The notes beneath the pieces were generated by a model. The model searched no databases, was not told the origin of the DNA, and was given only the letters and a program-made list of their open reading frames with translations. Made by a program: the position numbers and the translations under genes. Positions 23,858-34,114 of a DNA stretch of 64,000 nucleotides are shown here, piece after piece. The number at the start of each line of letters is the position of its first letter. The stretch's first letter is position 1. Source of the DNA: Robertmurraya massiliosenegalensis JC6 (lineage in GTDB: Bacteria; Bacillota; Bacilli; Bacillales; Cytobacillaceae); NCBI RefSeq assembly GCF_000311725.1, contig NZ_HE978512.1, positions 199,893 through 263,892 on the forward strand. The letters are read 5' to 3'.

Positions 23858-24718
23858 CTATACTCGTTTGAAACCCTCGCCGAGTACCTCTGCCGCATCC
23901 ATAACGACAACAAATGCAGTTGGATCAATACTTTTTACCAATTGTTTCAATTTTGTGAACTCAGTCTGATCCACGACACACATGAGGATTGGTCTCTCTT
24001 GATCGGTATAACCACCATATGCTGATAGTTTTGTCACACCTCTATCAATTTTATTCAAAATTCCTTCACGAACTTCATGTTGCTGGTTTGTAATGACCAT
24101 GACCATTTTCGAGCGTCCCCAGCCAATTTGCACCAAATCGATCGTTTTACTTGTTACATACAGACCAATTAAAGCATACAAACCTCTTTCAATATCAAAA
24201 ACAGTTGCAGCAGTCAAGACAATCAGTCCGTCAATGAGCGCCACACATGTTCCCAGTGAGAGTCCAGTAAATTTATTAATGATTTGCGCCGCTAAATCCG
24301 TTCCCCCTGTAGAACCTTTTCCGCGAAAAACGATTCCGAGTCCTAACCCGACGCCAATACCCCCAAATAGAGAAGCTAAAAGAGGATCAGTCGTCCACGG
24401 CTCCAAATCCTTCGTTACGAACACGATAAACGGAAGAAATATGGTTCCAATCAATGTTTTCAGACCGTATTGCCTTCCTAAAAAAATAACGCCTGCAATA
24501 AATAAAGGGATATTAAAGGCCCATTGAACATAAGCCGGCTCCCAACCTAGAATGGCATCAGTTATTGTACTAATCCCACTTACCCCACCTGAAGCAACTC
24601 GATTGGGAAGAAGGAAGACATTAAAGGCAAGCGCCACAGCGGCAGACCCGATTAAAATATATATGTACTCTAGTGCTTTACTCCATCTAGGATGGTATGT
24701 ATTCGTTCTCTTACGCAT
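23858..24718 (-). CDS. yvjA: YitT-family membrane protein (YvjA)
   Basis: The 286-residue protein has about five membrane spans in its N-terminal part (YitT/DUF161, with GGVSGIS and GKGSTGGTDLAAQI motifs) and a soluble C-terminal DUF2179 domain (residues about 200-280, VMVITNQQHEVREGIL). Family members are numerous in Bacillus and poorly characterised. Position between cccB and prfB matches B. subtilis yvjA. Confidence 0.85.
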   Translation of the reverse strand: MRKRTNTYHPRWSKALEYIYILIGSAAVALAFNVFLLPNRVASGGVSGISTITDAILGWEPAYVQWAFNIPLFIAGVIFLGRQYGLKTLIGTIFLPFIVFVTKDLEPWTTDPLLASLFGGIGVGLGLGIVFRGKGSTGGTDLAAQIINKFTGLSLGTCVALIDGLIVLTAATVFDIERGLYALIGLYVTSKTIDLVQIGWGRSKMVMVITNQQHEVREGILNKIDRGVTKLSAYGGYTDQERPILMCVVDQTEFTKLKQLVKSIDPTAFVVVMDAAEVLGEGFKRV

Positions 24719-24908
24719 AAAATAATTCTCCTTTTGCTTAGGATATCTCAGATGTGGATTATCATGCCGTCAGTGAGTATATCATGTGGAAAAAATACTG
24801 TAAATGTTAGTGTAGTAACGTTTTAACGGAGTAAAACTCGGTGGGAATTGCGGCTTTCGAAGAAGATATACTCTTGGGAAGGTCCTCTGGTTCCCCCAAT
24901 TTTGTCTA

Positions 24909-25016
24909 TATCGGCGGTTTTGGCGATATATCGGCGAAAAAACGGATATATCGGCGTTTTTAGCAATATATCGGCGAAAAATCGAATATATCGGCGTTTT
25001 TAGCAATATATCGGCG
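24909..25016. repeat. 20-bp phased ATATCGGCG array (locus E)
   Basis: TATCGGCG starts at 24909, 24929, 24949, 24969, 24989 and 25009, exactly 20 bp apart. Spacers partly alternate (GAAAAA and GTTTTTAGCA types). It lies in the yvjA-prfB gap, 135 bp before a second array with a different core. Confidence 0.88.
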
Positions 25017-25151
25017 AAACGCTCTAACCCTCTAAAAAATCCAAGTAATTGGTTTTTCAACGCTTCATGTGTATGAAAAATGCTGTTTCCCGCCTGAAAG
25101 TTACCTATTTTTCAGAATTCAAACACATGCAGCATCCCGCATTTTGGCGGA

Positions 25152-25240
25152 TATCGGTCTAAATTTGATTTTATCGGTCTAATTCAAAATCTATCGGTCT
25201 AAATCGAATTATATCGGTCAAAACGCACCATTTATCGGTC
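25152..25240. repeat. 20-bp phased TATCGGTC array (locus F)
   Basis: TATCGGTC starts at 25152, 25172, 25192, 25212 and 25233. The same motif in inverted orientation forms the array at 29264-29391, so the pair brackets prfB and secA. It lies 33 bp before the prfB terminator. Confidence 0.85.
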
Positions 25241-25272
25241 TTACGCAGCTAAACGTAAACGCCCAACACACT

Positions 25273-25302
25273 AAAAAGACCCTCACGCCACGTGTGAGGG
25301 TC
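25273..25302 (-). terminator. Terminator of prfB
   Basis: On the minus strand ACCCTCAC pairs with GTGAGGGT around ACGTGGC and is followed by CTTTTT. Confidence 0.85.
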
Positions 25303-25316
25303 CAACTAACATATAA

Positions 25317-26421
25317 TTATAAACTCAATTTCGAACGCAAGTAGGCATTGATGAACGGATCTAAGTCCCCGTCCATAACCCCTTGTACGTTTCCGCTTTC
25401 GGTGTTCGTGCGGTGGTCTTTAACCATGGAATAAGGATGGAAAACATAAGAACGAATTTGGCTTCCCCAGCCGATATCCTTTTGCTCACCGCGAATTTCT
25501 GCAAGTTCTGCTTCCTGCTCTTCAATCTTTTTCTGATAGAGCTTCGCTTGAAGCATTTTCATCGCTGCTTCACGGTTTTTAATTTGGGAGCGTTCATTTT
25601 GACATTGAACGACGACACCAGTTGGCAAGTGAGTAATACGAACCGCTGAATCGGTTGTGTTAATATGCTGACCACCAGCACCAGTCGCACGGTACGTATC
25701 AACCTTCAAATCCTCTGTGCGAATGTCAATTTCAATTTCATCATTCATCTCCGGCATTACTTCACATGAAACGAATGAAGTATGGCGACGACCAGAAGAA
25801 TCGAACGGAGAAATACGAACCAAGCGGTGAACTCCTTTTTCCGCTTTCAAGTAGCCGTAAGCATTATGACCTTTAATCCCGAGAGTGACACTTTTAATTC
25901 CTGCTTCATCCCCTGGCAAATAATCCAATGTTTCCACTTTAAAGCCTTTTTTCTCCGCCCAACGTGTGTACATACGAAGAAGCATCGAGCCCCAGTCTTG
26001 AGACTCTGTTCCACCTGCACCGGGATGCAGTTCCAAAATGGCATTATTTTTATCATACGGCTCGCTCAAAAGAAGTTGGAGCTCGTAAGCATTCATGCGC
26101 TTCACTAATTCCTGCATTTCAGACACTAACTCTGCCAATAGCTCCTCATCACTTTCTTCCTTTACAAGCTCATACGTTAACTCTAAATTTTCAAACGTCT
26201 CGTTTAAATCATGAAATTCATGAACTTGATCCTTCAACCCATTTGATTCACTAATGACCGCTTGTGCACTTTGCTGATCATTCCAAAATTCCGGCTGAAG
26301 CATTTCATCCTCAAGCTCGGCAATGCGCGCCTCTTTGTTCTCTAAGTCAAAGAGACCCCCTAAAGTCCGCTAATTTCTTAGCTGTATTTTCTAACTCATG
26401 ACGAATATCTGCTAATTCCAT
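25317..26421 (-). CDS. prfB: Peptide chain release factor 2 (programmed +1 frameshift)
   Basis: RF2 releases the peptide at UGA and UAA. The ATG at 26421 opens 24 codons (starting [12 protein letters not shown]) that end in an in-frame TGA at 26349-26347. A +1 shift at CTT joins them to the long frame, giving 367 residues in total, the normal RF2 length. The anticodon-mimic SPF (RISPFDSSG) and catalytic GGQ ([11 protein letters not shown]) are present. The secA gene is upstream on the same strand as in B. subtilis, but a terminator and a long palindrome separate them here. Confidence 0.95.
26346..26361 (-). promoter_or_regulatory. prfB autoregulatory +1 frameshift site
   Basis: Minus-strand AGGGGG (an internal Shine-Dalgarno) is followed three bases later by CTT-TGA-C. 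This is the known RF2 control site: when RF2 is scarce the ribosome pauses at UGA and slips +1 on CUU. All required elements are intact. Confidence 0.95.
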
Positions 26422-26445
26422 TTCTGTCACCTCATATTTTTTTTC

Positions 26446-26506
26446 GGGTCGCGGGGACAGGTTCCTCGTCCCAAACAGTGGGACGAGGAACCTGTCCCTA
26501 TGACCC
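26446..26506. repeat. REP-like perfect palindrome upstream of prfB
   Basis: Two 19-bp perfect arms (26454-26472 and 26480-26498; GGGACAGGTTCCTCGTCCC and its complement) surround AAACAGT, with a further GGGTC/GACCC pair outside. It sits between the secA terminator and the prfB start, in the prfB leader. From memory, GGGACAGGTTCC-type palindromes recur in Firmicutes near IS200-like REP-associated transposases; no such transposase is in the window. Confidence 0.65.
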
Positions 26507-26515
26507 ATTTTTCAG

Positions 26516-26545
26516 AAAAAGAGAGCCGGTTCACCGACCCTCTCT
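26516..26545 (-). terminator. Terminator of secA
   Basis: On the minus strand AGAGAGGGTCGG pairs with CCGGCTCTCT around TGAA, followed by TTTTTC. It separates secA from prfB. Confidence 0.8.
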
Positions 26546-26608
26546 GCTTGCAAAATCATTTTTGGAAATGTCCAGAATCCGGCAATTCCTCTCCAGAGGT
26601 TTTCGATC

Positions 26609-29122
26609 TTAAGACATTTTTCCACAACAGTTCTTATATTTCTTACCGCTGCCGCAAATACATGGGTCATTACGTCCCACATCTAGTGCTTTAACGACTG
26701 GCTTCTTCTTTACTTTTTCTCCGTCTTCCTTCGGATTAACCGCTTGACCTTTTGCTACTTCTTCACGCTCAAGGTTATTGCGAATTTCCGCTTTCATGAC
26801 ATATTTCGCTGCGTCATCCTCAATGGCCAAGACCATTTCTTCAAACATGGCGAAGCCTTCTTTATTATATTCACGAAGCGGATCAATTTGACCGTAGGCA
26901 CGAAGATGAATTCCTTGACGGAGCTGATCCATTTGGTCGATATGGTCGATCCACTTCGAATCCACTGCACGAAGAAGAACAACCTTCTCAAACTCACGGA
27001 TTTGCTCCTCAGAAAGCTGACTTTCTTTTTCATCATAACGCTCTTTTACCTTGGCAAAAATAACGTCGATGATTTCCTCAGTATCCTTATTACGAATATC
27101 ATCAATCGTCAAATCACCTTCTTGTAAAAGGTTTCCGTTGACGTAATCGATGATTCCTTGAAGATTCCAACTATCTCGCTCCTCATGCCCCGGTGTAAAG
27201 GCCTCTACATGACGAGTTAATGAGCTTAGAATCATATTTTCAAGGATGCTTCGTAAATTCTCAGATTCAAGAACCTCATTACGCTGCTTGTAAATGATTT
27301 CACGTTGCTGACGTAGAACATCATCATATGACAAGAGCTGCTTACGTGCATCAAAGTTATTCCCTTCCACACGTTTTTGCGCTGATTCAACCGCTTTAGA
27401 AACCATTTTACTTTGAATTGGCTGGGAATCATCCATTCCAAGACGAGACATCATCGCTTTCATATTGTCAGAACCGAAGCGGCGCATCAATTCATCTTCC
27501 ATAGAAAGGTAGAACTGAGTGACACCAGGGTCCCCTTGACGACCAGAACGTCCGCGAAGCTGATTATCAATACGGCGGCTTTCATGGCGTTCCGTACCGA
27601 TAACAGCTAAACCACCAAGTTCTTTTACCCCTTCACCAAGCTTGATGTCGGTACCACGACCAGCCATGTTTGTGGCAATCGTCACGGCACCCTTTTCACC
27701 AGCGTTAGCGATAATTTCCGCTTCACGGCCATGGTTCTTCGCATTTAATACATTATGATGAATCCCTTTTTTTGTTAAATATTTGGAAATAAGCTCAGAT
27801 GTTTCAATCGCAACCGTACCAACGAGGACAGGTTGTCCCTTTTTATTACGCTCAGCGATATCCTCACATACGGCACGGAACTTCCCTTCCATTGTCGCAT
27901 AAATTAAATCTGGACGGTCGTCACGAGCAATCGGTTGATTCGTTGGTATTGCCACAACGTTCATATTATAAATGTTACGGAATTCCTCTTCCTCTGTCTT
28001 TGCCGTACCCGTCATACCCGAAAGTTTTTCGTACATACGGAAAAAGTTCTGGAACGTGATCGATGCAAGGGTCATACTTTCATTTTGGATTTCCAAGCCT
28101 TCTTTTGCTTCAATTGCTTGGTGGAGTCCATCACTGTAGCGACGACCTTTCATTAAACGACCTGTAAATTGGTCAACGATGACGATTTCACCGTCTTGAA
28201 CAACATAGTCAACATCTAAATGCATGCTCGCATGGGCCTTTAACGATTGTCCGATATGATGATTTAAGGCAACATGACGAATATCAAAAAGGTTCTCAAT
28301 GCCAAAAGCCTTTTCCGCTTTCGAGATCCCATCTTCAGTGAGCTGAACGCCTTTTGTTTTCTCATCATAAGTATAATCTTCGTCCTTTTTCAACGTACGA
28401 ACGAAGGCATTGGCTTGAATATATAATGCAGTCGACTTTTGCGCAGATCCTGAAATAATTAATGGTGTTCTCGCTTCATCGATTAAAATCGAGTCAACCT
28501 CATCGATAACGGCAAAGTTCAATGGACGCTGAACTTTTTGCTCCTTATAAAGGACCATATTATCACGAAGGTAATCGAAGCCAAGTTCATTATTCGTGCT
28601 ATATGTGATATCACATGCATACGCTTCTTGCTTTTCTTCTTTTGTGAGGCTATTTGTGTTCAAACCTACTGTGAGCCCTAAAAATTGATAAAGCTCACCC
28701 ATTTCAGTGGCGTCACGACTAGCCAAGTATTCGTTGACCGTGACGACATGTACACCTTTTCCAGAAAGGGCGTTAAGATAAACGGGCATCGTAGCCGTTA
28801 ATGTTTTACCTTCCCCTGTTTTCATCTCAGCGATGTTTCCTTCATGAAGGGAAATCCCCCCCATGAGCTGAACAGGATATGGGTGTAATCCAAGAACACG
28901 TTTCGCCGCTTCACGAACAACGGCAAACGCCTCTGTTAAAAGGTCATCTAATGTTTCACCCTTTTGGTAGCGGGCTTTGAATTCTTCTGTTTTTTGACGA
29001 AGTCCTTCATCACTTAAAGCAGCAGTTTTTGACGCAAGAGCCTCGATTTCCTCACTCATCTTCGTTAATTTCTTAATCTCTCGCTTATTCGGATCAAATA
29101 CTTTATTTAACATTCCAAGCAT
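26609..29122 (-). CDS. secA: Preprotein translocase ATPase SecA
   Basis: The 837-residue motor drives proteins through SecYEG. Visible are Walker A in [11 protein letters not shown], the DEVD box ([17 protein letters not shown]), [12 protein letters not shown] and [12 protein letters not shown] helicase motifs, and a C-terminal zinc site [13 protein letters not shown] that contacts SecB-like partners or the ribosome. Length matches B. subtilis SecA (841). The ribosome site is AAAGGAGCG. Upstream lies a 20-bp repeat array rather than another gene's coding end. Confidence 0.97.
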   Translation of the reverse strand: MLGMLNKVFDPNKREIKKLTKMSEEIEALASKTAALSDEGLRQKTEEFKARYQKGETLDDLLTEAFAVVREAAKRVLGLHPYPVQLMGGISLHEGNIAEMKTGEGKTLTATMPVYLNALSGKGVHVVTVNEYLASRDATEMGELYQFLGLTVGLNTNSLTKEEKQEAYACDITYSTNNELGFDYLRDNMVLYKEQKVQRPLNFAVIDEVDSILIDEARTPLIISGSAQKSTALYIQANAFVRTLKKDEDYTYDEKTKGVQLTEDGISKAEKAFGIENLFDIRHVALNHHIGQSLKAHASMHLDVDYVVQDGEIVIVDQFTGRLMKGRRYSDGLHQAIEAKEGLEIQNESMTLASITFQNFFRMYEKLSGMTGTAKTEEEEFRNIYNMNVVAIPTNQPIARDDRPDLIYATMEGKFRAVCEDIAERNKKGQPVLVGTVAIETSELISKYLTKKGIHHNVLNAKNHGREAEIIANAGEKGAVTIATNMAGRGTDIKLGEGVKELGGLAVIGTERHESRRIDNQLRGRSGRQGDPGVTQFYLSMEDELMRRFGSDNMKAMMSRLGMDDSQPIQSKMVSKAVESAQKRVEGNNFDARKQLLSYDDVLRQQREIIYKQRNEVLESENLRSILENMILSSLTRHVEAFTPGHEERDSWNLQGIIDYVNGNLLQEGDLTIDDIRNKDTEEIIDVIFAKVKERYDEKESQLSEEQIREFEKVVLLRAVDSKWIDHIDQMDQLRQGIHLRAYGQIDPLREYNKEGFAMFEEMVLAIEDDAAKYVMKAEIRNNLEREEVAKGQAVNPKEDGEKVKKKPVVKALDVGRNDPCICGSGKKYKNCCGKMS

Positions 29123-29263
29123 TGAATACGCTCCTTTAATTCATATGTAAAATCGGCTCTATTTCAATAAAAATCATGGATAACTCGTACTATATTCTTA
29201 TTAATATTACCATTTCCACTTTGGAGTGACAACTTTGGTGAGTGTGGAGGTGATTTGGGGTTT

Positions 29264-29391
29264 GACCGATATATGGGGTTTTTTGACCGATATAATTCAA
29301 ATTAGACCGATATATTTCAATTTGGACCGATATATTTCAATTTGGACCGATAAAATCAAAATTAGACCGATATCTGTAAAATAGACGGATC
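29264..29391. repeat. 20-bp phased GACCGATA array (locus G)
   Basis: GACCGATA starts at 29264, 29285, 29305, 29325, 29345 and 29365, with a last degenerate GACGGAT at 29384. Spacing is 20 bp apart from one 21 and one 19. The core is the reverse complement of locus F. It lies between the SEC-C gene terminator and the secA start. Confidence 0.85.
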
Positions 29392-29451
29392 TTCTTGGTT
29401 TGTTTTTCCTCAAAAACTCAATACCCTCGATGATTTCGCTAATATTAAGAC

Positions 29452-29480
29452 AAGAGACCAGCCGATAGCAGCCAGTCTCT
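29452..29480 (-). terminator. Hairpin after the SEC-C protein gene
   Basis: On the minus strand AAGAGAC pairs perfectly with GTCTCTT, extended inward by TGGCTG/CGGCTG. The following tract is only weakly T-rich. Confidence 0.55.
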
Positions 29481-29494
29481 TGCCATAATACTTG

Positions 29495-30583
29495 TTAAAA
29501 AGGCATATCCCGATTCTCAAATTCGCCGTTAATATCCTCCGCATACATTGCACGCATATCCGTAAGTTCTTCATCTACAACAGATTCCATATCCGTCACG
29601 GCTACGCTTAGGGTAGCTGGAGAAATGCCGTATTGATGCGCTACCTCTTTTTTTGTTATTTTCATGAGAGGATTAAGTGTCAAAATAAGATATTGAACAG
29701 CAGCGGCATAGGTAGCCGGCTTTTTCGTTAACTGCGCTACTTTTTCGCAATATTTATACCAAAGGATGTTCCCGCCTGCAATCACCATTGGTGAGGCATC
29801 GAGGTTTTTCATTTCACTTTCATAAAGCTCGGCGACTGCCCGATGGGATTCATTGCTCCACTTGAAATCACTCGCACCATATTCAAGAGATGCGTAAGGC
29901 AACTCATTCATCATATAAATCATTTCATCTGCTAAAAAATCGATTGGTTCATCATAATCGGAAGCAGAAAATCGGTCTTTGATAAACTGTTCATCCTTAT
30001 CATCCGTTTCTCCCTCTAAATCAAAAGCAGTCGGGAAAAAGGTCCACTCATTTCCAAAAGGAACTAAAAATCCAAACACAAAGGAGTTCTCTGCCGATTC
30101 AATTGGTTCCAAAATCTTGATGGAAAGCGCCTCTTCCGTCAACGTATCGAGCACGGTCATATTGCTCTCATCAATGGAAAGCAGGCGGCCAGCAAGTGGA
30201 CGTGGATTGGTCCAAGATTGAAGGATTTCCTTCACCTTTGGACGCTGAATCATTCTACTTTTCTCCTCGATAAATCGTTGTAGAATCGTACCACCATTAT
30301 CAACATGCTCAAATAAGGCAAACCAAACGGTATGGATGAATAGGTAATACTCCATTTCCTCCTCATCCTCAATCAACAACTCCTCCGCCTTGTACTCGAA
30401 ATCTTGCTCAATTTCAAACTCGTACTCTCGAATCGCATATTGGATCAGTTGCACCTGTAGATCAATCACTTCTTTTTCAATTATTGAAGTAATCGAAACA
30501 GTTTTCTGCATGCCACAGCATTTCTTATATTTTTTTCCACTTCCACATGGGCAAGGCTCGTTACGGCTTATCTTTATATTCAT
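29495..30583 (-). CDS. SEC-C motif protein of unknown function
   Basis: From the ATG behind GAGGAGAAGT the protein has 362 residues. The N-terminal 28 residues carry a SEC-C zinc motif ([16 protein letters not shown]) like the SecA C-terminus. An acidic all-alpha middle follows, and near residue 310 a helix-turn-helix-like segment (KKEVAHQYGISPATLSVAVTDME). The gene is next to secA, whose own C-terminus has the same motif, but no functional link is shown. It is monocistronic with a hairpin terminator. Confidence 0.75.
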   Translation of the reverse strand: MNIKISRNEPCPCGSGKKYKKCCGMQKTVSITSIIEKEVIDLQVQLIQYAIREYEFEIEQDFEYKAEELLIEDEEEMEYYLFIHTVWFALFEHVDNGGTILQRFIEEKSRMIQRPKVKEILQSWTNPRPLAGRLLSIDESNMTVLDTLTEEALSIKILEPIESAENSFVFGFLVPFGNEWTFFPTAFDLEGETDDKDEQFIKDRFSASDYDEPIDFLADEMIYMMNELPYASLEYGASDFKWSNESHRAVAELYESEMKNLDASPMVIAGGNILWYKYCEKVAQLTKKPATYAAAVQYLILTLNPLMKITKKEVAHQYGISPATLSVAVTDMESVVDEELTDMRAMYAEDINGEFENRDMPF

Positions 30584-30709
30584 ACTTCTCCTCAGTCCAT
30601 TCATTTGTAATAATTATTCCTATTATAACATTTTTCGACATTTTTCCTTTAAAATGAATAAGTTATTCCGATATAACAATGGTGAATACAAACTTGGAGG
30701 TACTTCAAC

Positions 30710-31678
30710 TTGAAAAAACTTACTATTTTTCTATTACTCGCCTTTTTCATTACTGGCTGTTCCCAATCAGCCACCGTGGAAAAAGACACTGAACATAAAA
30801 TTGGAATTCTCCTATCTGATGCTGGACTAGGAGATGAATCTTTTAATGATTCTGCTTTCCGTGGGTTAGAAAATGCTCGGGATGAATTTGGAATCCTTTT
30901 TGATTATCGTGAAGCAACAGATGGAGATTTAGAAGGCGCCTTAACGGAACTTGTCGAGGATGATAACGACATCGTTATCGGTCTTGGTTTCTCGGTTAAA
31001 GAAGCCGTCGAAAAAGTTGCAACGGATCATCCTGATCAACTCTTCCTATTAATTGATGAAACATCTGAATTGGAAAATGTCATTACGATCACGTTCAAGG
31101 AACAAGAGGGAAGTTTCCTCGTCGGCATGATTTCAGCGATGATGAGCGAATCGAACAAAGTAGGATTTATCGGTGGGGTTGATGTTCCCCTCATTCATCA
31201 TTTTAGAGCTGGTTTTGAGCAAGGAGTTCATTATGTCAAACCAGATGCAGAAGTATTCATTGATTTTGCTGGTACTTTTGACGATGCAGATTTAGGGAAA
31301 CAATTAGCGACGAAGCAAATTCAACAAGGGGCAGATTTCATCTACCACGCGGCTGGGTTCACCGGATTTGGTGCGCTCCAAACAGCACAGGAACAAAATA
31401 TTTTAGCTGCCGGTGTGGATACAGACCAATTTTTCGTAGCGGAAAAGGCCGTCGTAACATCCATGATCAAAAAGGTCGACCAAGCCGTTTATGATATTGC
31501 AAAAATGCTCTACGAAAATGGGAAAATTGATGCTACATCCTTCGAGCTTGGTTTGGCTGAAGATGGCGTTGGCCTAGCTGAAATTCGTGTGAAATCATTA
31601 ACACCAGAACAAGAAAAAATGATCGAAGACGCTACTGGAAAAATAACTTCAGGTCAATTAACCGTTAATGCGGAGTAG
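30710..31678 (+). CDS. BMP-family substrate-binding lipoprotein (Med-like)
   Basis: The 322-residue lipoprotein starts at TTG behind CTTGGAGG, with lipobox ITGC. The BMP/purine-nucleoside-binding fold is shown by GILLSDAGLGDESFNDSAF, VGFIGGVDVPLIHHFRAGFEQG and AAGVDTDQF. Relatives include nucleoside ABC-transporter receptors and B. subtilis Med, a comK activator of similar size. No ABC transporter genes are adjacent. Instead a chemoreceptor follows 12 bp downstream in the same orientation, so it may act as ligand receptor for chemotaxis. Confidence 0.85.
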   Translation: MKKLTIFLLLAFFITGCSQSATVEKDTEHKIGILLSDAGLGDESFNDSAFRGLENARDEFGILFDYREATDGDLEGALTELVEDDNDIVIGLGFSVKEAVEKVATDHPDQLFLLIDETSELENVITITFKEQEGSFLVGMISAMMSESNKVGFIGGVDVPLIHHFRAGFEQGVHYVKPDAEVFIDFAGTFDDADLGKQLATKQIQQGADFIYHAAGFTGFGALQTAQEQNILAAGVDTDQFFVAEKAVVTSMIKKVDQAVYDIAKMLYENGKIDATSFELGLAEDGVGLAEIRVKSLTPEQEKMIEDATGKITSGQLTVNAE

Positions 31679-31690
31679 AGGAGATAGAAA

Positions 31691-33352
31691 ATGAGACTAC
31701 GAGAACGTTTACTAACGATCGCTATCATTCCTTTGGTTTTAGCGGCAATTGTGATTTCTATTATTATTGTGCAATTAATTAATATCCAAAGTTCAGGTGA
31801 ACAGGATGTTGAAATTTTACTAGAAGTAGAGCAATTAAATGGACAACTAGTGGTGGCTAAGCAGTCACTCTCTAATTACACGTTCAACTCATCTGAGGCG
31901 AACAAAGTAGAGGCATTAGGTACATTAAATAAAATCGAAACTTACTTTCAGGATTTGAGCTCTATTTTACAAGAAAATGAACATCAAGAGATTTTAAATA
32001 AAGCCTCCTTTAAATATGAAGATCTATTCGCAAAAACAACTGACGCTTTTGAAAAAGGGGATACAGCAGCGATTAAACGAGAATCGATCCGTATTTCTGG
32101 AATATTAAACGATATGTATCTTCTTGATCGGGAAACTAGCACATGGTATCAAGAAATGCTCAAGCAAACTCAGAGAAATATTGATTTTATTGTCGTCTTT
32201 ACTGTTATCAGTATTGTCGTCATGATTGTATTGTCAGTTCTAGCTTCATGGATATTGGCAAGACGAATTACGAAACCACTTAATGATGTCGTACAAATGG
32301 CGAATAATATTGCCGCTGGTGATTTAACACAAGAAATCGCAATCACCGATAAAAAAGCAAATAGCCGCTTTGAAATGGATCAGCTAAACGTTGCCTTTTC
32401 CTATATGATTAACCATTTAAGAGGAACAGTTCAATCGATTGATCAAATCGGCGATGAAGTAACAGCCTTCACAAAGGATGTTTCAGATCAAATGAGAAAG
32501 CTTCAAGAAGTAAGTACTCAAGTTGCATCCTCTACAGAAGAGCTAGCAAAGGGAAGTGAATCGATTTCTGAGGATATCCAATCAACAGCTACGCTGATGT
32601 CCAATATGAGTCAAGACTTCTTACACGTTCAAGACGAGAGCAAGCTCGCATCTGAAGCAAGTATCAGCGCCTACCAATCTGTGCAGCAAGGACGAAACTC
32701 TCTTGAAAAGCAAGGTGAAATTGCCAAGCAGCTTTCCCATTCAACAGAAGATATTACTCGCTCTGTTAAAGATTTCACCAAGTTCACTGGTGAAATTAAC
32801 GCAGCCGCCCAATCGGTACGTGAAATTGCGGAACAAACGAATCTCCTTGCGTTGAACGCAGCGATTGAAGCAGCCCGTGCTGGAGAAGCTGGAAAAGGCT
32901 TTGCCGTCGTAGCTGATGAAGTTCGTAAGCTCGCAGACGATTCAACAAAAGCAACTCAACTAATTACAACGATGGTGACCAATATCACGAATGGTCTGCA
33001 AAGCATCTCGAAAGCCACCGATCTTGGCACCGAATTATCAGAACAACAAGAACAAGCCAAGATTGAAACCGAGCATGCCTTTGAAACGATCGCAACAGAC
33101 GTAACATCGATCCAAGAAAAGCTTGATGAGCTTGTCCGCAGTATCGAAAGCTCGAACGAAATGAGCAATCAAGTAACCGTTGCCGTTGAAAATATTTCGG
33201 CGATAACAGAAGAAACAGCAGCTGGAACAGAAGAAATTTCCGCTTCCACCGAAGACCAGCTCGACGCCTTCCAACAAGTTAGCGTAATGGTTGAAAAGTT
33301 ACAAGGAATGACAGAAACAATGCAAGAAGAATTGAGTAAGTTTAAATTGTAA
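31691..33352 (+). CDS. Methyl-accepting chemotaxis protein
   Basis: The 553-residue protein has TM1 at 9-29, a four-helix-bundle-like extracellular domain (30-160), TM2 near 162-185, HAMP ([23 protein letters not shown] region) and a long cytoplasmic coiled coil with the conserved tip [21 protein letters not shown]. It signals to CheA/CheW. GAGGAGATAGAAA precedes the ATG. It is co-oriented and probably co-transcribed with the BMP lipoprotein. Confidence 0.93.
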   Translation: MRLRERLLTIAIIPLVLAAIVISIIIVQLINIQSSGEQDVEILLEVEQLNGQLVVAKQSLSNYTFNSSEANKVEALGTLNKIETYFQDLSSILQENEHQEILNKASFKYEDLFAKTTDAFEKGDTAAIKRESIRISGILNDMYLLDRETSTWYQEMLKQTQRNIDFIVVFTVISIVVMIVLSVLASWILARRITKPLNDVVQMANNIAAGDLTQEIAITDKKANSRFEMDQLNVAFSYMINHLRGTVQSIDQIGDEVTAFTKDVSDQMRKLQEVSTQVASSTEELAKGSESISEDIQSTATLMSNMSQDFLHVQDESKLASEASISAYQSVQQGRNSLEKQGEIAKQLSHSTEDITRSVKDFTKFTGEINAAAQSVREIAEQTNLLALNAAIEAARAGEAGKGFAVVADEVRKLADDSTKATQLITTMVTNITNGLQSISKATDLGTELSEQQEQAKIETEHAFETIATDVTSIQEKLDELVRSIESSNEMSNQVTVAVENISAITEETAAGTEEISASTEDQLDAFQQVSVMVEKLQGMTETMQEELSKFKL

Positions 33353-33366
33353 AGTAAGATTGGATA

Positions 33367-33400
33367 ACCGCATTCCCAAGTTCTGGGGATGCGGTTTTTT
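33367..33400 (+). terminator. Terminator of the BMP-MCP operon
   Basis: ACCGCATTCCC pairs with GGGGATGCGGT around AAGTTCT, followed by TTTTTT. The sequence is almost the same as the hpf terminator at 38241-38280. Confidence 0.9.
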
Positions 33401-33534
33401 AGTGTGAAAATTGATACTGTATTTAGGCATATTAGCACATGAAGATAAAATAGCAATTTTTATAAAATGACATAAAACGACAAATTTCCACATAATCATT
33501 AGGTATAATTATCTATTTTTGGAGTTGATTTACA

Positions 33535-33714
33535 ATATTTGTTGAAAAACAGCTACTTGAGTTTTATGATTTAGATAGTTCATTAAAACCATTGACAAGA
33601 ACTTTGGGTAAATTTGTCGAAAAGGTAGCGAAGTACCATGATAAAGCCGAAGAGCCTGGCATCCCAATTATCAAATCCTTTTGCTGGTTTTTGTATAAAA
33701 GTAAGAGTCCATAG
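33535..33714 (+). CDS. Possible small protein without a standard start codon
   Basis: An open frame of about 60 codons (including KPLTRTLGKFVEKVAKYHDK and ending FLYKSKSP) lies behind TTTTTGGAG and a TATAAT-like box, but the only near-start codons are ATA or GTT. It may be a real gene with a rare start, a decayed gene, or chance. No homologue is recognised. The remainder of the 33.4-33.86 kb gap holds nothing else convincing. Confidence 0.3.
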   Translation: MFVEKQLLEFYDLDSSLKPLTRTLGKFVEKVAKYHDKAEEPGIPIIKSFCWFLYKSKSP

Positions 33715-33856
33715 ATTAATAGATATTAAAAGAACGATGAATGTTCTTGTTTCATTTGTGACACACGTAACAAAAAGATTCTTATCCAATTATGTCTTCA
33801 AATCATGTGTTTGAAAAATTGGATTAAGGATAATACGAAAAGGAAGTTGACATTAA

Positions 33857-34039
33857 ATGAAAGCTCTTAATAACAAACAGGTTTGTTTTAAATGTAAACA
33901 ACACAAGCCTGTTGATGACTTTTATGAAAAAGGAAATCGCTTTATGAATTGTTCAGAATGTCGTAAAGATAGATACCATAGAAAAAAGTCACTAGAAGTA
34001 TTACTGAATAAAGAGAAAGAAGAAAATCGATGTCTTTGA
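33857..34039 (+). CDS. Small zinc-ribbon protein (two CxxC pairs)
   Basis: The 60-residue protein has VCFKCKQHKPVDDFY followed by MNCSECRKDRYHRKK, two CxxC knuckles separated by about 20 residues. The same module (KxCxxC...KPxxxFY...CxxCxxxR) is common at the N-terminus of HNH-type and phage-related proteins, but here nothing follows it. A weak AAAGGAAG lies 9 bases upstream. Likely an orphan DNA- or RNA-binding ribbon. Confidence 0.55.
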   Translation: MKALNNKQVCFKCKQHKPVDDFYEKGNRFMNCSECRKDRYHRKKSLEVLLNKEKEENRCL

Positions 34040-34114
34040 ATGACCTGTCATCATAAGTAAACAGCTTGCCAAGTTCATCAAATCGTTATTTTCACATAGA
34101 AAGGGTGATTTATC

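Noticed and set aside
24782-25060. A 92-codon frame over the ATATCGGCG array
   Set aside because: The repeat period is 20 bp, so no peptide repeat is kept; no start signal.
26347-26349. A nonsense mutation in prfB
   Set aside because: The TGA is part of the conserved programmed +1 frameshift site (AGGGGG and CTT-TGA-C).
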